From positions 1-64,000 of the forward strand of contig NZ_CALMZC010000037.1 of NCBI RefSeq assembly GCF_937873765.1: 64,000 nt of DNA, given 5' to 3'. Shown here one piece after another: positions 7,827 through 16,549 of this stretch (position 1 is its first letter; each line of letters starts with the position of its first letter). Source of the stretch: an uncultured Thiothrix sp. GTDB lineage: Bacteria; Pseudomonadota; Gammaproteobacteria; Thiotrichales; Thiotrichaceae. A model generated the notes under the pieces. It had not been told where the DNA came from, made no database searches, and worked only from the letters and a program-made list of their open reading frames with translations. A program made the position numbers and the translations under genes.

Positions 7827-9923
7827 TTAACGAGCTTCGTCTGCCGCTTTTTTGCGCTCAGCCGCTTCTTTAATCACTTGATCAGCGACGTTCTTCGGAC
7901 ATGGAGCATAGTGTGAGAACTCCATCGAGAACTGACCACGACCCGAAGTCATGGTACGTAAGTCACCGATATAACCGAACATCTCGGACAAGGGAGCTTC
8001 TGCTTTGATCCGCGCGCCGATAGGAGCGGTATCTTGTGATTTGATCATCGCACGACGACGGTTCAAGTCACCGATAGTGTCACCGACATGTGCATCAGGA
8101 ACGAATACGTCCACTTTCATGATGGGTTCGAGAATTTGCGGGCCAGCTTTTGCCATTGTTTGACGATAGCCACCTTTGGCCGCAATTTCGAAGGCAATCG
8201 CAGACGAGTCAACCGCGTGGAAACCACCGTCACGTAAGGTTACTTTTACGTCTTCGACTGGATAGCCAGCCAATACGCCTTTACCCATGCTATCACGGAA
8301 GCCTTTTTCAATCGCAGGCCAGAATTCGCGAGGTACGTTACCGCCAACCACCACCGATTGGAAGGTAAAGCCAGCACCCGCCTCGTTAGGTTCCATGGTG
8401 TAGTCGATTTTACCGTATTGACCAGAACCACCGGATTGCTTTTTATGGGTATAGCTATCTTCAACCACTTTAGTGATCGATTCACGATAAGCGACTTGAG
8501 GTTTACCCACATCCACTTCGATACCATGAGTACGACGTAAAATGTCAACTTTAATATCTAAGTGCAATTCACCCATCCCTTTCAGGATGGTTTCATTGGT
8601 TTCTTGGTCAGTCTCAACGCGGAAGGAAGGATCTTCCTGAACCATTTTGTTCAGTGCAACACCTAGCTTCTCAGCCGCAGCTTTGTTCTTCGGTGCAATG
8701 GCAATCGAGATAACTGGGTCAGGGAATACCATGGGTTCCAGCGTCGCAGGGTGATCTGGATCTGCTAAAGTGTGACCGGTTTGTACGTTTTTCAAACCGA
8801 TCAAAGCAACGATGTCACCCGCTTGAGCACTATCAATCTCAGTACGGTCGTTCGCATGCATCTCTACCATCCGGCCTACACGCTCTGTTTTACCTGTAAA
8901 GGTATTTAGAACTGTATCGCCTTTCTTGATCGTACCGGAGTAGATACGCACGAAGTTCAAGGCACCGAAACGGTCATCCATGATTTTGAAGACTAAACTA
9001 CGGAATGGACGTTTAGGGTCAACAATCGCTACTTCACCAGTAGGATTACCTTCGATATCCGTTTCAGGCTGTGGATTAACTTCCATTGGATTCGGCAGAT
9101 AATCAACCACACCATCTAATACCAACTGCACGCCTTTGTTCTTGAAAGAAGAACCGGGGAAAGTTGGGAAGAAATCCATCGCGATTGTACCTTTACGGAT
9201 ACAAGCTTTGATAGTTTCTAAAGAGGGTTCTTCACCACCTAAGTACATTTCCATCGCTTCATCGTCTTGCTCAACCGCAGTTTCGATGAGTTTTTCACGC
9301 CATTCTTCAACTTTCTCGACCATGTCGGCTGGAACATCTTCGAGGGTATACTTCAATGGATCCCCAGAGTCGTCCCAAATCCACGCTTTGCGAGTCAATA
9401 AGTCAATCACACCCACGAAGGTATCTTCAAAGCCAATCGGCAGAGCCATGACTAAAGGCTTAGCACCTAAGACTTCTTCAACTTGTTTCACAACGCGATA
9501 GAAGTCAGCACCAATACGGTCTAACTTATTTACATAAATCAAACGGGCAACTTTAGAGTCGTTCGCATAGCGCCAGTTCGTTTCAGATTGGGGTTCGACG
9601 CCTCCAGAGCCGCAGAATACACCAACACCACCGTCCAGAACTTTTAAGGAACGATAAACTTCAATCGTGAAGTCAACGTGCCCGGGGGTGTCGATAACAT
9701 TGAAGCGATGATCTTTCCAGAAGCAAGTGGTTGCTGCAGACTGAATCGTAATACCGCGTTCTGCTTCCTGCACCATGAAGTCCATCGTGGACTCCCCTTC
9801 GTGCACTTCACCGATTTTATGAATTTTACCGGTTAATTTCAGAATACGTTCTGTGGTAGTCGTTTTGCCCGCGTCAACGTGAGCGAAGATACCTATGTTC
9901 CGGTATTTGCTTAAGTCCGTCAT
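7827..9923 (-). CDS. fusA2: Elongation factor G, FusA2-type paralogue
   Basis: A translational GTPase of 698 aa, full length for EF-G. G-domain motifs are [13 protein letters not shown] (P-loop), DTPGHVDF and NKLD, followed by domains II-V. The N-terminus ([19 protein letters not shown]), the [11 protein letters not shown] segment and [15 protein letters not shown] match the second EF-G found in Pseudomonas and Vibrio more than the ribosomal-operon EF-G. Consistent with that, it is not beside rpsL, rpsG or tuf but stands alone with its own terminator. It probably acts in translocation or ribosome recycling. The subtype assignment rests on remembered sequence similarity, while the EF-G family call is secure. 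Confidence 0.9.
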   Translation of the reverse strand: MTDLSKYRNIGIFAHVDAGKTTTTERILKLTGKIHKIGEVHEGESTMDFMVQEAERGITIQSAATTCFWKDHRFNVIDTPGHVDFTIEVYRSLKVLDGGVGVFCGSGGVEPQSETNWRYANDSKVARLIYVNKLDRIGADFYRVVKQVEEVLGAKPLVMALPIGFEDTFVGVIDLLTRKAWIWDDSGDPLKYTLEDVPADMVEKVEEWREKLIETAVEQDDEAMEMYLGGEEPSLETIKACIRKGTIAMDFFPTFPGSSFKNKGVQLVLDGVVDYLPNPMEVNPQPETDIEGNPTGEVAIVDPKRPFRSLVFKIMDDRFGALNFVRIYSGTIKKGDTVLNTFTGKTERVGRMVEMHANDRTEIDSAQAGDIVALIGLKNVQTGHTLADPDHPATLEPMVFPDPVISIAIAPKNKAAAEKLGVALNKMVQEDPSFRVETDQETNETILKGMGELHLDIKVDILRRTHGIEVDVGKPQVAYRESITKVVEDSYTHKKQSGGSGQYGKIDYTMEPNEAGAGFTFQSVVVGGNVPREFWPAIEKGFRDSMGKGVLAGYPVEDVKVTLRDGGFHAVDSSAIAFEIAAKGGYRQTMAKAGPQILEPIMKVDVFVPDAHVGDTIGDLNRRRAMIKSQDTAPIGARIKAEAPLSEMFGYIGDLRTMTSGRGQFSMEFSHYAPCPKNVADQVIKEAAERKKAADEAR

Positions 9924-10153
9924 TTGTTTAGTGTCTCATTTAAATACAATAACCTGCTGGTGCGCTACCCAACCTTTAAGTCTTGGGCTTTGATTCACCA
10001 ACAGGAGTGTTCTGCCGATCTTATCTGCAACGCCTATGCTTCATGCAGGCTCACAAAGGTTGGCAATTTTAAGCGACTGCCCCTTGATTTGGAATACCTT
10101 TTATGCATTTTAATGCGGTGCAATACTATACACCATCCGTTGCGCTGATTTAA
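9924..10153 (-). promoter_or_regulatory. Promoter and structured leader of fusA2
   Basis: On the minus strand a possible promoter has -35 TTAAAT (10148-10153) and -10 TATAGT (10125-10130) with a 17-base spacer, giving a leader of about 190 nt. Just before the fusA2 start the leader can fold: CCTGTTGGTG (9996-10005) pairs with CACCAGCAGG (9953-9962), enclosing a CCCAA/TTGGG stem (9968-9987). This could regulate translation. No known RNA family was recognised. Confidence 0.35.
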
Positions 10154-10184
10154 GAGGATATTGCTGAGTTTAGTATAAACCGTC

Positions 10185-11129
10185 TCACCAATGTGCGCGT
10201 GGATTAAAAGCTAACTCCTTAGCCATCTGCTCATATAGTTCTTTCGCCCGTGGCGTATCTGCAGTGGGTAAGGCTATTTCTAAGATCAAATACAAGTCGC
10301 CTGCGGGTTTACTCGGTAGACCCCGTTCCTTCAATCGCATTTTCCGTCCAGAGCGTGAATTGGCTGGAATTTTTACATCCGCATGACTGCCATCGGGCAA
10401 GGGTATCTTCACGGTTGCGCCCAAAGCGGCTTCCCACGGAGTGACAGGCAGATTCATCGTTAAGTCACTACCCTCCACTTTATACAAACGATGGGGATTG
10501 AACTCGACTTCTAACAATAAATCCCCCGCACCGCCTAAACTGTTTTGGCCTTGTCCATTCAAACGGATTTTTTGCCCCGATTTAATCCCTTTCGGAATAT
10601 TCACGGTTAAAGTGCGATCACCGCTGGCACTGCGGAGGGAAATACTCCGTTTAGCACCTTGTAATGAATCCTCCAAGTCAATCTGGATTTTGGTTTGTTG
10701 GTCTTGGCCACGAGTATTTTGGCGAGTACCTGCGTTCTGTCCAAAACCTTGCTGGTTAAAGCCACCGCCGCCAAAGTTGCCACCCATATTGCCAAAGATT
10801 GACGAAAAAAAATCGCTGAAATCAGCTTGTCCTCCCTGTCCAGAGCGGAATTCAAAACCAGCTCCACCACTTGGACTCCAGCCCGGAGGTGGGCGAAACT
10901 CTTGACCTTGTTTCCAATTCGAGCCGAGTTGATCATAGGCTTCGCGTTTTTCAGTATCTTTTAGCACTTCATAGGCTTCGCCCACTTCTTTAAAGCGCTC
11001 TTCAGCATCCTTTTCTTTGCTCACATCCGGATGATATTTACGTGCCAATTTACGATAAGCAGCACGGATTTCATCGGCTGTTGCCGAGCGCTCCACGCCT
11101 AAGGTTTTATAGTAATCTTTGTATTCCAC
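10185..11129 (-). CDS. cbpA: DnaJ-class co-chaperone CbpA
   Basis: A 314-residue J-domain protein. GTG at 11129 is chosen because AAGGAG lies seven bases upstream and the protein then begins VEYKDYYKTLGV like CbpA; the reading frame extends further but without support. The J domain (residues 1-70) has the HPD motif (KYHPDVSKE). A Gly/Phe/Gln-rich linker follows at about 90-160, then two C-terminal substrate-binding domains, with no zinc-finger cysteines. This is the CbpA layout. It stimulates DnaK and can bind DNA in E. coli. It is divergent from two hsp20 genes, so the region forms a small chaperone cluster. Confidence 0.93.
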   Translation of the reverse strand: MEYKDYYKTLGVERSATADEIRAAYRKLARKYHPDVSKEKDAEERFKEVGEAYEVLKDTEKREAYDQLGSNWKQGQEFRPPPGWSPSGGAGFEFRSGQGGQADFSDFFSSIFGNMGGNFGGGGFNQQGFGQNAGTRQNTRGQDQQTKIQIDLEDSLQGAKRSISLRSASGDRTLTVNIPKGIKSGQKIRLNGQGQNSLGGAGDLLLEVEFNPHRLYKVEGSDLTMNLPVTPWEAALGATVKIPLPDGSHADVKIPANSRSGRKMRLKERGLPSKPAGDLYLILEIALPTADTPRAKELYEQMAKELAFNPRAHW

Positions 11130-11258
11130 AGAAATCTCCTTGCCTGCAAATCTCAGGTTCTCTGGACGGCTAAGTATGGGCAAAAAAACACTTTACAAGA
11201 GCCTAAAAAGTACAAATTAAAAAAATTTGCTGTTTGTCAAGTTTTTTGTTTTTGCACT

Positions 11259-11287
11259 CTTGAACTCTGCAAAGGTTGACCCTATTC
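11259..11287 (+). promoter_or_regulatory. Sigma32-like heat-shock promoter of the hsp20 genes
   Basis: CTTGAAC (11259-11265), a 14-base spacer and CCCTATTC (11280-11287) match the RpoH consensus CTTGAAA-N13/14-CCCCATNT closely. The start would fall near 11294, about 40 bases before the first hsp20 ATG. On the other strand TTGACA (11235-11240) may be a -35 for cbpA, without a good -10. Confidence 0.65.
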
Positions 11288-11335
11288 ATTGCGATATAGG
11301 CGATACAGCCCAAGCTAATAAAATGGAGATATAAC

Positions 11336-11776
11336 ATGTACAGCACCTTATTTAACTTTTCAGATGATCTTTTTAACGAATTAGAGAACTTGCAGCGTCA
11401 TTGGGTAGGGCGGAACATTCTATCAAATATTCGCCCCGTTGCGCGCGGTAGTTTCCCAGCAATTAATTTAGGTTCAACCCCCAACTCGGTGGAGGTGTAT
11501 GCCTTTGTTCCGGGGGTAGATGCGAAAAGTTTGGATATTCAGATTGATAAGAATCTACTTACCCTACAAGGCGAACGTGTTTTAGAGCTACCGAAAGAAG
11601 ACAGCAAATTGACCGTATACGCTCAAGAGCGCTTCTCCGGTAAGTTTAAGCGGGTCATTACTCTGCCTGATGATGTCGATGTCAGCAAGGTGAGCGCGAC
11701 TTATAAAGAAGGTGTCTTGCACATCAGTATTCAACGTCGCGAAGAAGCTCAAGCTAAACGCATCGAAATCCAATAA
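11336..11776 (+). CDS. Small heat-shock protein, Hsp20 family (first copy)
   Basis: A 146-residue alpha-crystallin-type chaperone that holds unfolding proteins in the cytoplasm. The alpha-crystallin domain spans about residues 40-140. It contains the conserved strand NSVEVYAFVPGVDAKSLDI and the GVLHISI motif near the end. A GGAGA ribosome site precedes ATG 11336. It is the first gene after the sigma32-like promoter, with the second hsp20 28 bases downstream. The two proteins differ clearly, so they are paralogues rather than a recent duplication and may form mixed oligomers. Confidence 0.95.
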   Translation: MYSTLFNFSDDLFNELENLQRHWVGRNILSNIRPVARGSFPAINLGSTPNSVEVYAFVPGVDAKSLDIQIDKNLLTLQGERVLELPKEDSKLTVYAQERFSGKFKRVITLPDDVDVSKVSATYKEGVLHISIQRREEAQAKRIEIQ

Positions 11777-11803
11777 GGCTTAAAGATTAAGGAGTAAACA
11801 ATC

Positions 11804-12181
11804 ATGACAGAATTAGCTAAGCAAACCACTGCAACTAAAACCACGGAGCTTGCAACCTTGCGTCCTTTAGTAACGATTATTGAAGAGGAAAGTGGTTTTA
11901 CTCTAACTGCAGAATTGCCGGGTGTACCTAAGGAAAATGTAAAGGTACAAGTCGAAAATCATATCCTAACCTTAGAAGGTGAGATTCTCTTACAGATACC
12001 AGAGCAGATGGAGTCGACCCATGCGGAAGTCAGTACGGCTAAATACAAGCGTGCTTTTACGCTCAGTCGCGAATTGGATTCAAGCAAGATTGAAGCCAGT
12101 CAAAGCGATGGGGTTTTAACCCTGCACATTCCCAAGGCTGAACATGCACAGCCACGGAAGATTGAAGTGCAAGTAGGCTAA
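11804..12181 (+). CDS. Small heat-shock protein, Hsp20 family (second copy)
   Basis: A 125-residue alpha-crystallin-domain protein (about residues 25-120). It shows GFTLTAELPGVPKENVKV and the GVLTLHIPK end motif. Its N-terminal arm is a short Thr-rich stretch, much shorter than in the first copy. It has a clear AAGGAG site before ATG 11804 and is followed directly by an intrinsic terminator, so the two hsp20 genes form one heat-inducible unit. Confidence 0.95.
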   Translation: MTELAKQTTATKTTELATLRPLVTIIEEESGFTLTAELPGVPKENVKVQVENHILTLEGEILLQIPEQMESTHAEVSTAKYKRAFTLSRELDSSKIEASQSDGVLTLHIPKAEHAQPRKIEVQVG

Positions 12182-12196
12182 ACTCGCCTTATAGTG

Positions 12197-12229
12197 AAGG
12201 TCTGGCTGCGGTCAGACCTTTTTCTTTTT
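12197..12229 (+). terminator. Intrinsic terminator of the hsp20 operon
   Basis: AAGGTCTG (12197-12204) pairs with CAGACCTT (12213-12220), followed by TTTTTCTTTTT. It lies 16 bases past the second hsp20 stop and just before the ribosome site of the next gene. Confidence 0.85.
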
Positions 12230-12244
12230 AAAAAGGAGCCTTTC

Positions 12245-13096
12245 GTGACTTCAATTCCTTATTATCTAGGTGCACCGCTGTGGGCAGTGAATGAATGGAA
12301 AGGCGATTTTTATACTAAAAAGGCCAAACCCGCTGAATTTCTCCAGCAGTACGCGCAATTCTTCAATGCAGTGGAAGGCAATACCACTTTTTATGCGACG
12401 CCTTCCGAAGCGATGGTGGCACGTTGGTTAGCATCCACTCCAGAAACTTTCCGCTTTAGCTTTAAATTTCCGCGCGTCATCACTCATGAATATAAGCTGC
12501 AAGGCGTAACTGCCGAAACCAAAGCATTTCTAGAGCGGATGCAGCCTTTGGGGCAACGCTTAAATGGTTTTTTAATTCAACTCCCTGCTTCGTTTACGCC
12601 AGCGATGTTAGGGGCTTTAGATGAATTTATTCAAAGTTTACCACCTATTTATAAGTACGCGGTTGAGGTGCGTCATCCAGCCTTTTTCACCGATACGAGT
12701 ATCCGCCAACATTATAATGAGTTGCTAAAAAGTCTACAGGTGGATCGAGTGATCTTTGACAGCCGCCCGGTACATTCTGCACCCGCGCTAGATAAAGCGA
12801 CTAAAGAGGCTCAACACAAAAAGCCGCGCCTACCGGTGCAGTTAGATGCTACCGCGCAAGCACCTATGCTTAGATATATTGGGCATCCCGTCCTCGAAGA
12901 AAATCAAAAATTCCTAGAACCTTGGGTGGCACAAACGGCGCGTTGGCTGGAAGCGAGCATGAAGCCTTATATTTATCTGCATACACCGACTAATGTGCAA
13001 GTGCCGATGCTAGCACGGCAATTTCATGCGATGTTGCAGAAGAGAGTGGAGGGATTGGTGGATTTGCCGGTGTTTCCTTGTGATTCCCTCATATAA
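12245..13096 (+). CDS. DUF72 family protein (YecE-like)
   Basis: A 283-residue protein. GTG at 12245 is preferred because AAGGAG lies six bases upstream; the longer frame would run into the hsp20 terminator. It has the DUF72 TIM-barrel pattern: YLGAPLWAVNEWKGDFY at the start, NAVEGNTTFYATP, FRFSFKFPRVITH and VEVRHPAFF. The family is widespread, and its biochemical role is not established. It probably needs its own promoter or read-through of the hsp20 terminator. Confidence 0.9.
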   Translation: MTSIPYYLGAPLWAVNEWKGDFYTKKAKPAEFLQQYAQFFNAVEGNTTFYATPSEAMVARWLASTPETFRFSFKFPRVITHEYKLQGVTAETKAFLERMQPLGQRLNGFLIQLPASFTPAMLGALDEFIQSLPPIYKYAVEVRHPAFFTDTSIRQHYNELLKSLQVDRVIFDSRPVHSAPALDKATKEAQHKKPRLPVQLDATAQAPMLRYIGHPVLEENQKFLEPWVAQTARWLEASMKPYIYLHTPTNVQVPMLARQFHAMLQKRVEGLVDLPVFPCDSLI

Positions 13097-13097
13097 A

Positions 13098-13117
13098 TAA
13101 CACATAATTATGTGTTA
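13098..13117. promoter_or_regulatory. Perfect 20-bp palindromic operator of the toxin-antitoxin operon
   Basis: TAACACATAATTATGTGTTA is a perfect palindrome. It runs into an extended -10 element (TGTTACACT, 13113-13121) and lies 40 bases before the antitoxin start. Position and symmetry fit autorepression by the ribbon-helix-helix antitoxin, as in other type II systems. Confidence 0.65.
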
Positions 13118-13156
13118 CACTGAGGGCTGTGTTAAGCAACCGCAGGAGTTTGAGGG

Positions 13157-13519
13157 ATGTCTAATACCGTCAATTTTACCAGCTCGATTGACCGTGATTT
13201 ATTGCGGCGCGCTAAGGTGATCGCTGCTAAAACAGATACCTCAGTGAATGCCTTATTTAATGCTGAATTACGCTACTTAGTTGAAACGTTTGAAGCGGCT
13301 GAACAAGCGAATAATCAAAATTTTCAGTTATTATTGGATTTTTCTTTGGGGCGTAGTGACAGTAGCAGTGTGTTAGCTGCTTTAAATTTAGAGCATGAAG
13401 AAGATTTATTCCTGTTGATGGCACAAGCGCATTTACCTATGCCGCGTTTGCCGGAAAAAATAACACAAGCGATGGTCAGCTCTTTAACCCAGCTAATGCA
13501 GGTTAGTCAACAGCCATGA
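13157..13519 (+). CDS. Ribbon-helix-helix antitoxin
   Basis: A 120-residue protein. Residues 1-45 fit a ribbon-helix-helix DNA-binding domain: a short strand (TVNFTSSIDRD), a first helix (LLRRAKVIAAKTD) and a second helix starting SVNALFNAELR. The acidic C-terminal part would wrap and neutralise the toxin. AGGAG eight bases before ATG 13157 supports the start. Its stop overlaps the toxin ATG by four bases (ATGA), the coupling typical of type II toxin-antitoxin pairs. A perfect palindrome lies upstream. It is longer than most RHH antitoxins. Confidence 0.75.
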   Translation: MSNTVNFTSSIDRDLLRRAKVIAAKTDTSVNALFNAELRYLVETFEAAEQANNQNFQLLLDFSLGRSDSSSVLAALNLEHEEDLFLLMAQAHLPMPRLPEKITQAMVSSLTQLMQVSQQP

Positions 13520-14046
13520 GTCCGGCGGTTATTCTGATTGCTGATGCAGGCCCTTTAATCACACTGGCGTATGCGGATGCTTTAGATGCTTTATTCCTGC
13601 CACGCTGGACGGTGCAGATGGTCGATATGGTGTTACATGAACTCAGCCGTAGTCACACACCCACCAGCGAAAAAATAGCCGCTTGGGTGAGCAAGCAACA
13701 ATTACCGATAGTGACAACGCAGGTTTTTCAACGCTACCAAGCGGCCTTGACTGCTGGCGAAACCCCACGTAAAGCCCATTTAGGTGAATGGGCGATTCAG
13801 GAGGTAATGACGGGTTTTGCTCAACAGTCTAAGCCTCCTCACAGTGTATTTCTGTTTGAAGATCATAAAATTGCTAAACTACAATTTACCCTGCCCGATA
13901 CCTGCCAAAAAGTGAGCACGCGTGCTTTTTTATTATTTTTGCAGCAACAAGGTTTGATTGAATCTGCGCAAGCGCTTGAGCACAAAGCTCTGCAAGCGGG
14001 TCGAGCTTTTTCAAGCTTACGTTTTCCACCAGAATTTTCGGTGTGA
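13516..14046 (+). CDS. PIN-domain toxin (VapC-like)
   Basis: A 176-residue protein with a PIN ribonuclease signature. An early Asp (Asp10 in LIADAGPLITLA), a central Glu in VLHELSR, a further acidic residue in HLGEWAIQE and a late Asp in FLFEDHKIAKL could hold the metal ions. The opening motif resembles the DUF3368-type PIN subgroup. It is translated from an ATG overlapping the antitoxin stop. The likely activity is RNA cleavage when freed from the antitoxin; the target is unknown. It is somewhat longer than classic VapC (about 130-140 aa), with a C-terminal helical tail. Confidence 0.75.
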   Translation: MSPAVILIADAGPLITLAYADALDALFLPRWTVQMVDMVLHELSRSHTPTSEKIAAWVSKQQLPIVTTQVFQRYQAALTAGETPRKAHLGEWAIQEVMTGFAQQSKPPHSVFLFEDHKIAKLQFTLPDTCQKVSTRAFLLFLQQQGLIESAQALEHKALQAGRAFSSLRFPPEFSV

Positions 14047-14067
14047 TTGATTGCAAAGAGGTGTTTT

Positions 14068-14640
14068 ATGTCAGCGCAATCTAAAGCTCAATTAAGTGAA
14101 GCTGTTTATCTAGCACATGAAGCAACGGCTATGGAGAAGAGTGAATTTCTCAATGGTGAGGTATTTGCGATGGCGGGGGCGAGTCGCGTCCATAATCAAT
14201 TGACTTCCAATCTAGTCGTCGCCTTGGGTTCTCAATTGTTGGATAAGCCCTGCTCGGTCTATGCCAGTGATATGAAAGTACATACCTTGAGTGAGTCAAT
14301 CAGTAAGTATAGTTATCCTGATCTAGTTGCCACTTGCGGCAAAGAGCAGTTCGAGGATGAAAATACGACCGTTTTGCTCAATCCACTGCTGATTATTGAG
14401 CTGCTGTCAGATTCGACAGAGGCTTATGACCGTGGCTTGAAGTTTTTTCATTACCAACTGATTCCCTCATTACGTGAGTATTTATTGGTTGCACAGGCTT
14501 ATTGCCGAGTAGAGCATTATTATCGGCAAGCTGATCAGCAGTGGGTGTATTCGGAATATCACCGTTTGGAAGATGTGGTGAGCTTACCTAGTTTGGGTTG
14601 TGAGCTGAAGCTGGCGGAGATTTATCGGCGGGTGTTGTAA
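14068..14640 (+). CDS. Uma2-family (DUF820) PD-(D/E)XK nuclease-like protein
   Basis: A 190-residue protein. ATG 14068 is chosen because AGAGG lies upstream; a TTG at 14047 is also in frame. Family hallmarks are an early Glu-rich helix with EFLNGEVFAMAGAS, HNQLTSNLV, YPDLVATC (catalytic Asp) and LIIELLSDSTEAYDRGLKF (catalytic Glu and Lys). These form a PD-(D/E)XK nuclease core. Uma2 genes are abundant in filamentous and cyanobacterial genomes, often near mobile DNA. Their role is unproven. It follows the toxin by about 20 bases and may be co-transcribed. Confidence 0.88.
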   Translation: MSAQSKAQLSEAVYLAHEATAMEKSEFLNGEVFAMAGASRVHNQLTSNLVVALGSQLLDKPCSVYASDMKVHTLSESISKYSYPDLVATCGKEQFEDENTTVLLNPLLIIELLSDSTEAYDRGLKFFHYQLIPSLREYLLVAQAYCRVEHYYRQADQQWVYSEYHRLEDVVSLPSLGCELKLAEIYRRVL

Positions 14641-14786
14641 GTGTCGGGTCGCAAAAAAATTTCGAGCAGTGGCTAGCCCCTGCACCCCTGCGTGAACGCC
14701 TCCAGCCTTCGCTCGCGCTACTCCGTAACGCGCCTGCCGTCGCCTACACGACCCCCGCTCAACGGCTCCGCCGCCCTTGAGCAGCA
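14641..14786. repeat. GC-rich intergenic element with hairpin
   Basis: The 146 bases between two convergent genes are strikingly C/G-rich compared with both neighbours and carry no credible gene. The right end forms GCTCAACGG...CCG...TTGAGC (14757-14782), an imperfect hairpin. It looks like a REP-type dispersed element or a terminator remnant. Whether it recurs elsewhere cannot be seen here. Confidence 0.35.
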
Positions 14787-16028
14787 TTAACCTAGAGCCA
14801 AGCGGAAACCGATGAGGTTGTCCCGATTAACAGGCGCGTTGAGGTACCGGTAGGCAGAACGCAAGAACTGGTCGCTAAAGAGCCAAGAACCACCACGCAA
14901 CACGCGGTCAGTCCCAGAAGAAAGCCCCTCCGGGGCACTAGCAGGGCTAGTGCGGTAGTAATCTGAGCCATGCCAGTCTTGTACCCATTCCCACACATTT
15001 CCACTGGTATCATATAAGCCCCAAGCATTGGCTGCATACGAACCGACCGTCACGGTTTCGTCGGAATCTTTACATTCTTCTAAAAAACCACCATAACGCG
15101 CTTGAGCACAGCTAATCTTTTTGCCCCAAGGATAGGCCGACTCGCCCCCCGCCCGTGCCGCATATTCCCATTCCGCTTCCGTCGGTAAGCGATAGCGTTT
15201 GCCCGTTTGTTGGTTTAACCACGGGATATATTTTTGGGTAATGTCATTCCAACTGACATTAATCACGGGTCGCCGTCCGCGTCCCCAGCTTTCATCCTCC
15301 GCATGCGGGCAAGCCTTCGCACGTTCACAGGCATCCCATTCATCAAAAGTCACTTCGTATTTGCCGATTTGAAAGGCAGGTAGGCTGACGGTGTGGGGCG
15401 GTTTTTCATCCTCTTCACAACCACCTTCCACCTCATCGCGCCCTGCTACACAGCCCATCGTGAAGCTGCCCGCTGGAATGGACACCATCTCTGGCTCGAT
15501 AGCTTGAAGGATAGCAGCAGATGCCGAAGGTTTGTTAATCAAGTCATCAACCCAATTATTGATTTGGGTTGTAGTCTGTTTGGGTTTGGCCTTCAGTTTA
15601 ATTGTTAGTGTTTTAGCGGCCTTACCCAGTTCTACCCATTTATCCTCGGTTTCATAACCGGCTGCTTCGACACGCACTTGATATGGCCCACTTGGTAAAT
15701 GCATACCATCTCGATATTTAGGCTCAATATTGCGAATACTGACCTTGGCATTTGCGGGTACCGTGTTAATGGTTAACGGGTAAGTTGCCAAGGCTGCTTG
15801 GCGTTTGGCGGTTTCACGTGCAATGGCTTTACGTTCAGCTTCCGCTTTAGCGGCTTTTCGCTTGGCCTCTTCGGCTGCTTGTGTTGCCTGCTTTTGTCGA
15901 ATCGCTTCAGCTTCTAGTTCTTCAATACTCTGACCCAAGCTAGCCGTGCTGGCAAAGCATAAACTCAAGGCACAGCCGAGCAACACTAAAGATTTTAGGT
16001 AACTGGGTTTAGGAGCATAGTTTTGCAT
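14787..16028 (-). CDS. PEGA and SUMF1/FGE-like domain protein, exported
   Basis: A 413-residue protein from ATG 16028 (AAGGA upstream). It has a signal peptide or membrane anchor (about residues 10-33), an Ala/Lys/Glu coiled coil (35-80), a PEGA domain (about 85-150, PSGPYQVRVEAAGYE) and a C-terminal SUMF1-like domain from about residue 180 (MVSIPAGSFTMGC, RLPTEAEWEYAARAGG, GNVWEWVQDW, VLRGGSW). In true formylglycine-generating enzymes two cysteines follow RGGSW. Here that stretch (LFSDQFLRSAYRY) has none, so it is probably a binding or structural relative. It overlaps the Sel1 gene upstream by 20 bases and belongs to the TIR cluster. Confidence 0.88.
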   Translation of the reverse strand: MQNYAPKPSYLKSLVLLGCALSLCFASTASLGQSIEELEAEAIRQKQATQAAEEAKRKAAKAEAERKAIARETAKRQAALATYPLTINTVPANAKVSIRNIEPKYRDGMHLPSGPYQVRVEAAGYETEDKWVELGKAAKTLTIKLKAKPKQTTTQINNWVDDLINKPSASAAILQAIEPEMVSIPAGSFTMGCVAGRDEVEGGCEEDEKPPHTVSLPAFQIGKYEVTFDEWDACERAKACPHAEDESWGRGRRPVINVSWNDITQKYIPWLNQQTGKRYRLPTEAEWEYAARAGGESAYPWGKKISCAQARYGGFLEECKDSDETVTVGSYAANAWGLYDTSGNVWEWVQDWHGSDYYRTSPASAPEGLSSGTDRVLRGGSWLFSDQFLRSAYRYLNAPVNRDNLIGFRLALG

Positions 16029-16455
16029 AAGTTTCCTTTGCGGGCACATTGCCTGCTTGAGCGGCTTTTTGATACCACGAGCAGCCGAGCTTTTTATCGG
16101 TGGCTACACCGCGTCCTTTATAATACGCAAAACCCAATAAGCGCCAAGCTTCCACATTACCTTCATTAGCTAAAACCTGTAGCTGCTCGACCGCGTTTTT
16201 CCAATCAGCCGCCTTTTCACTAACAAATTCAGCTTCTGCTTGTTGTAAACGCTCTGCAGGGGTGGGGCTTTTGGGAGCTGGCTCAATGGGTGCGGGTGCA
16301 GTTGTTGTAGTTTGCGCAGCTTTAGCCGGAGTCGGTTGATCAGCAGTAGTGGATGTAGATAGAGCTTCATTTGTTGTTATGTTTGCACTGCTAGCCGGAA
16401 TAGGCTGTTCGGTGGGAGCGGGTTGTTCTGTTTTAGCAGTGATTAAGCTTTGCAA
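16009..16455 (-). CDS. TM-Sel1 repeat protein lacking a canonical start
   Basis: A Pro/Thr/Ala-rich linker (residues 1-75) is followed by Sel1/TPR-like repeats (WRLLGFAYYKGRGVATDKK, SWYQKAAQAGNVPAKETYAKLC). The TTG at 16455 has no ribosome site. The frame is open 38 codons further upstream, to 16569, and those codons spell a good transmembrane helix (core RLFLPVFTVVLVASVGIYI), but they contain no ATG, GTG or TTG. The TIR gene ends in the neighbouring frame at 16550. The simplest reading is a TIR-linker-TM-Sel1 protein split by a +1 frameshift, mutational, programmed or a sequencing error. The Sel1 part would be extracytoplasmic. Confidence 0.6.
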   Translation of the reverse strand: MQSLITAKTEQPAPTEQPIPASSANITTNEALSTSTTADQPTPAKAAQTTTTAPAPIEPAPKSPTPAERLQQAEAEFVSEKAADWKNAVEQLQVLANEGNVEAWRLLGFAYYKGRGVATDKKLGCSWYQKAAQAGNVPAKETYAKLCS

Positions 16456-16549
16456 GTCAATGTAAATACCGACTGAGGCTACTAATACTACAGTGAATAC
16501 TGGTAAAAATAGCCTTAAGCGAGCTATTGGCTTTAGCTGAGAGGGCTCC

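Noticed and set aside
9924..10148. 74-codon plus-strand ORF upstream of fusA2
   Set aside because: It overlies the fusA2 leader, has no ribosome site and its peptide resembles no protein.
10441..10905. 154-codon plus-strand ORF inside cbpA
   Set aside because: Pro- and Lys-rich translation opposite the Gly/Phe-rich linker of CbpA; an artefact of composition.
14787..16028. True formylglycine-generating enzyme
   Set aside because: The two active-site cysteines expected after RGGSW are missing and no sulfatase gene is nearby.
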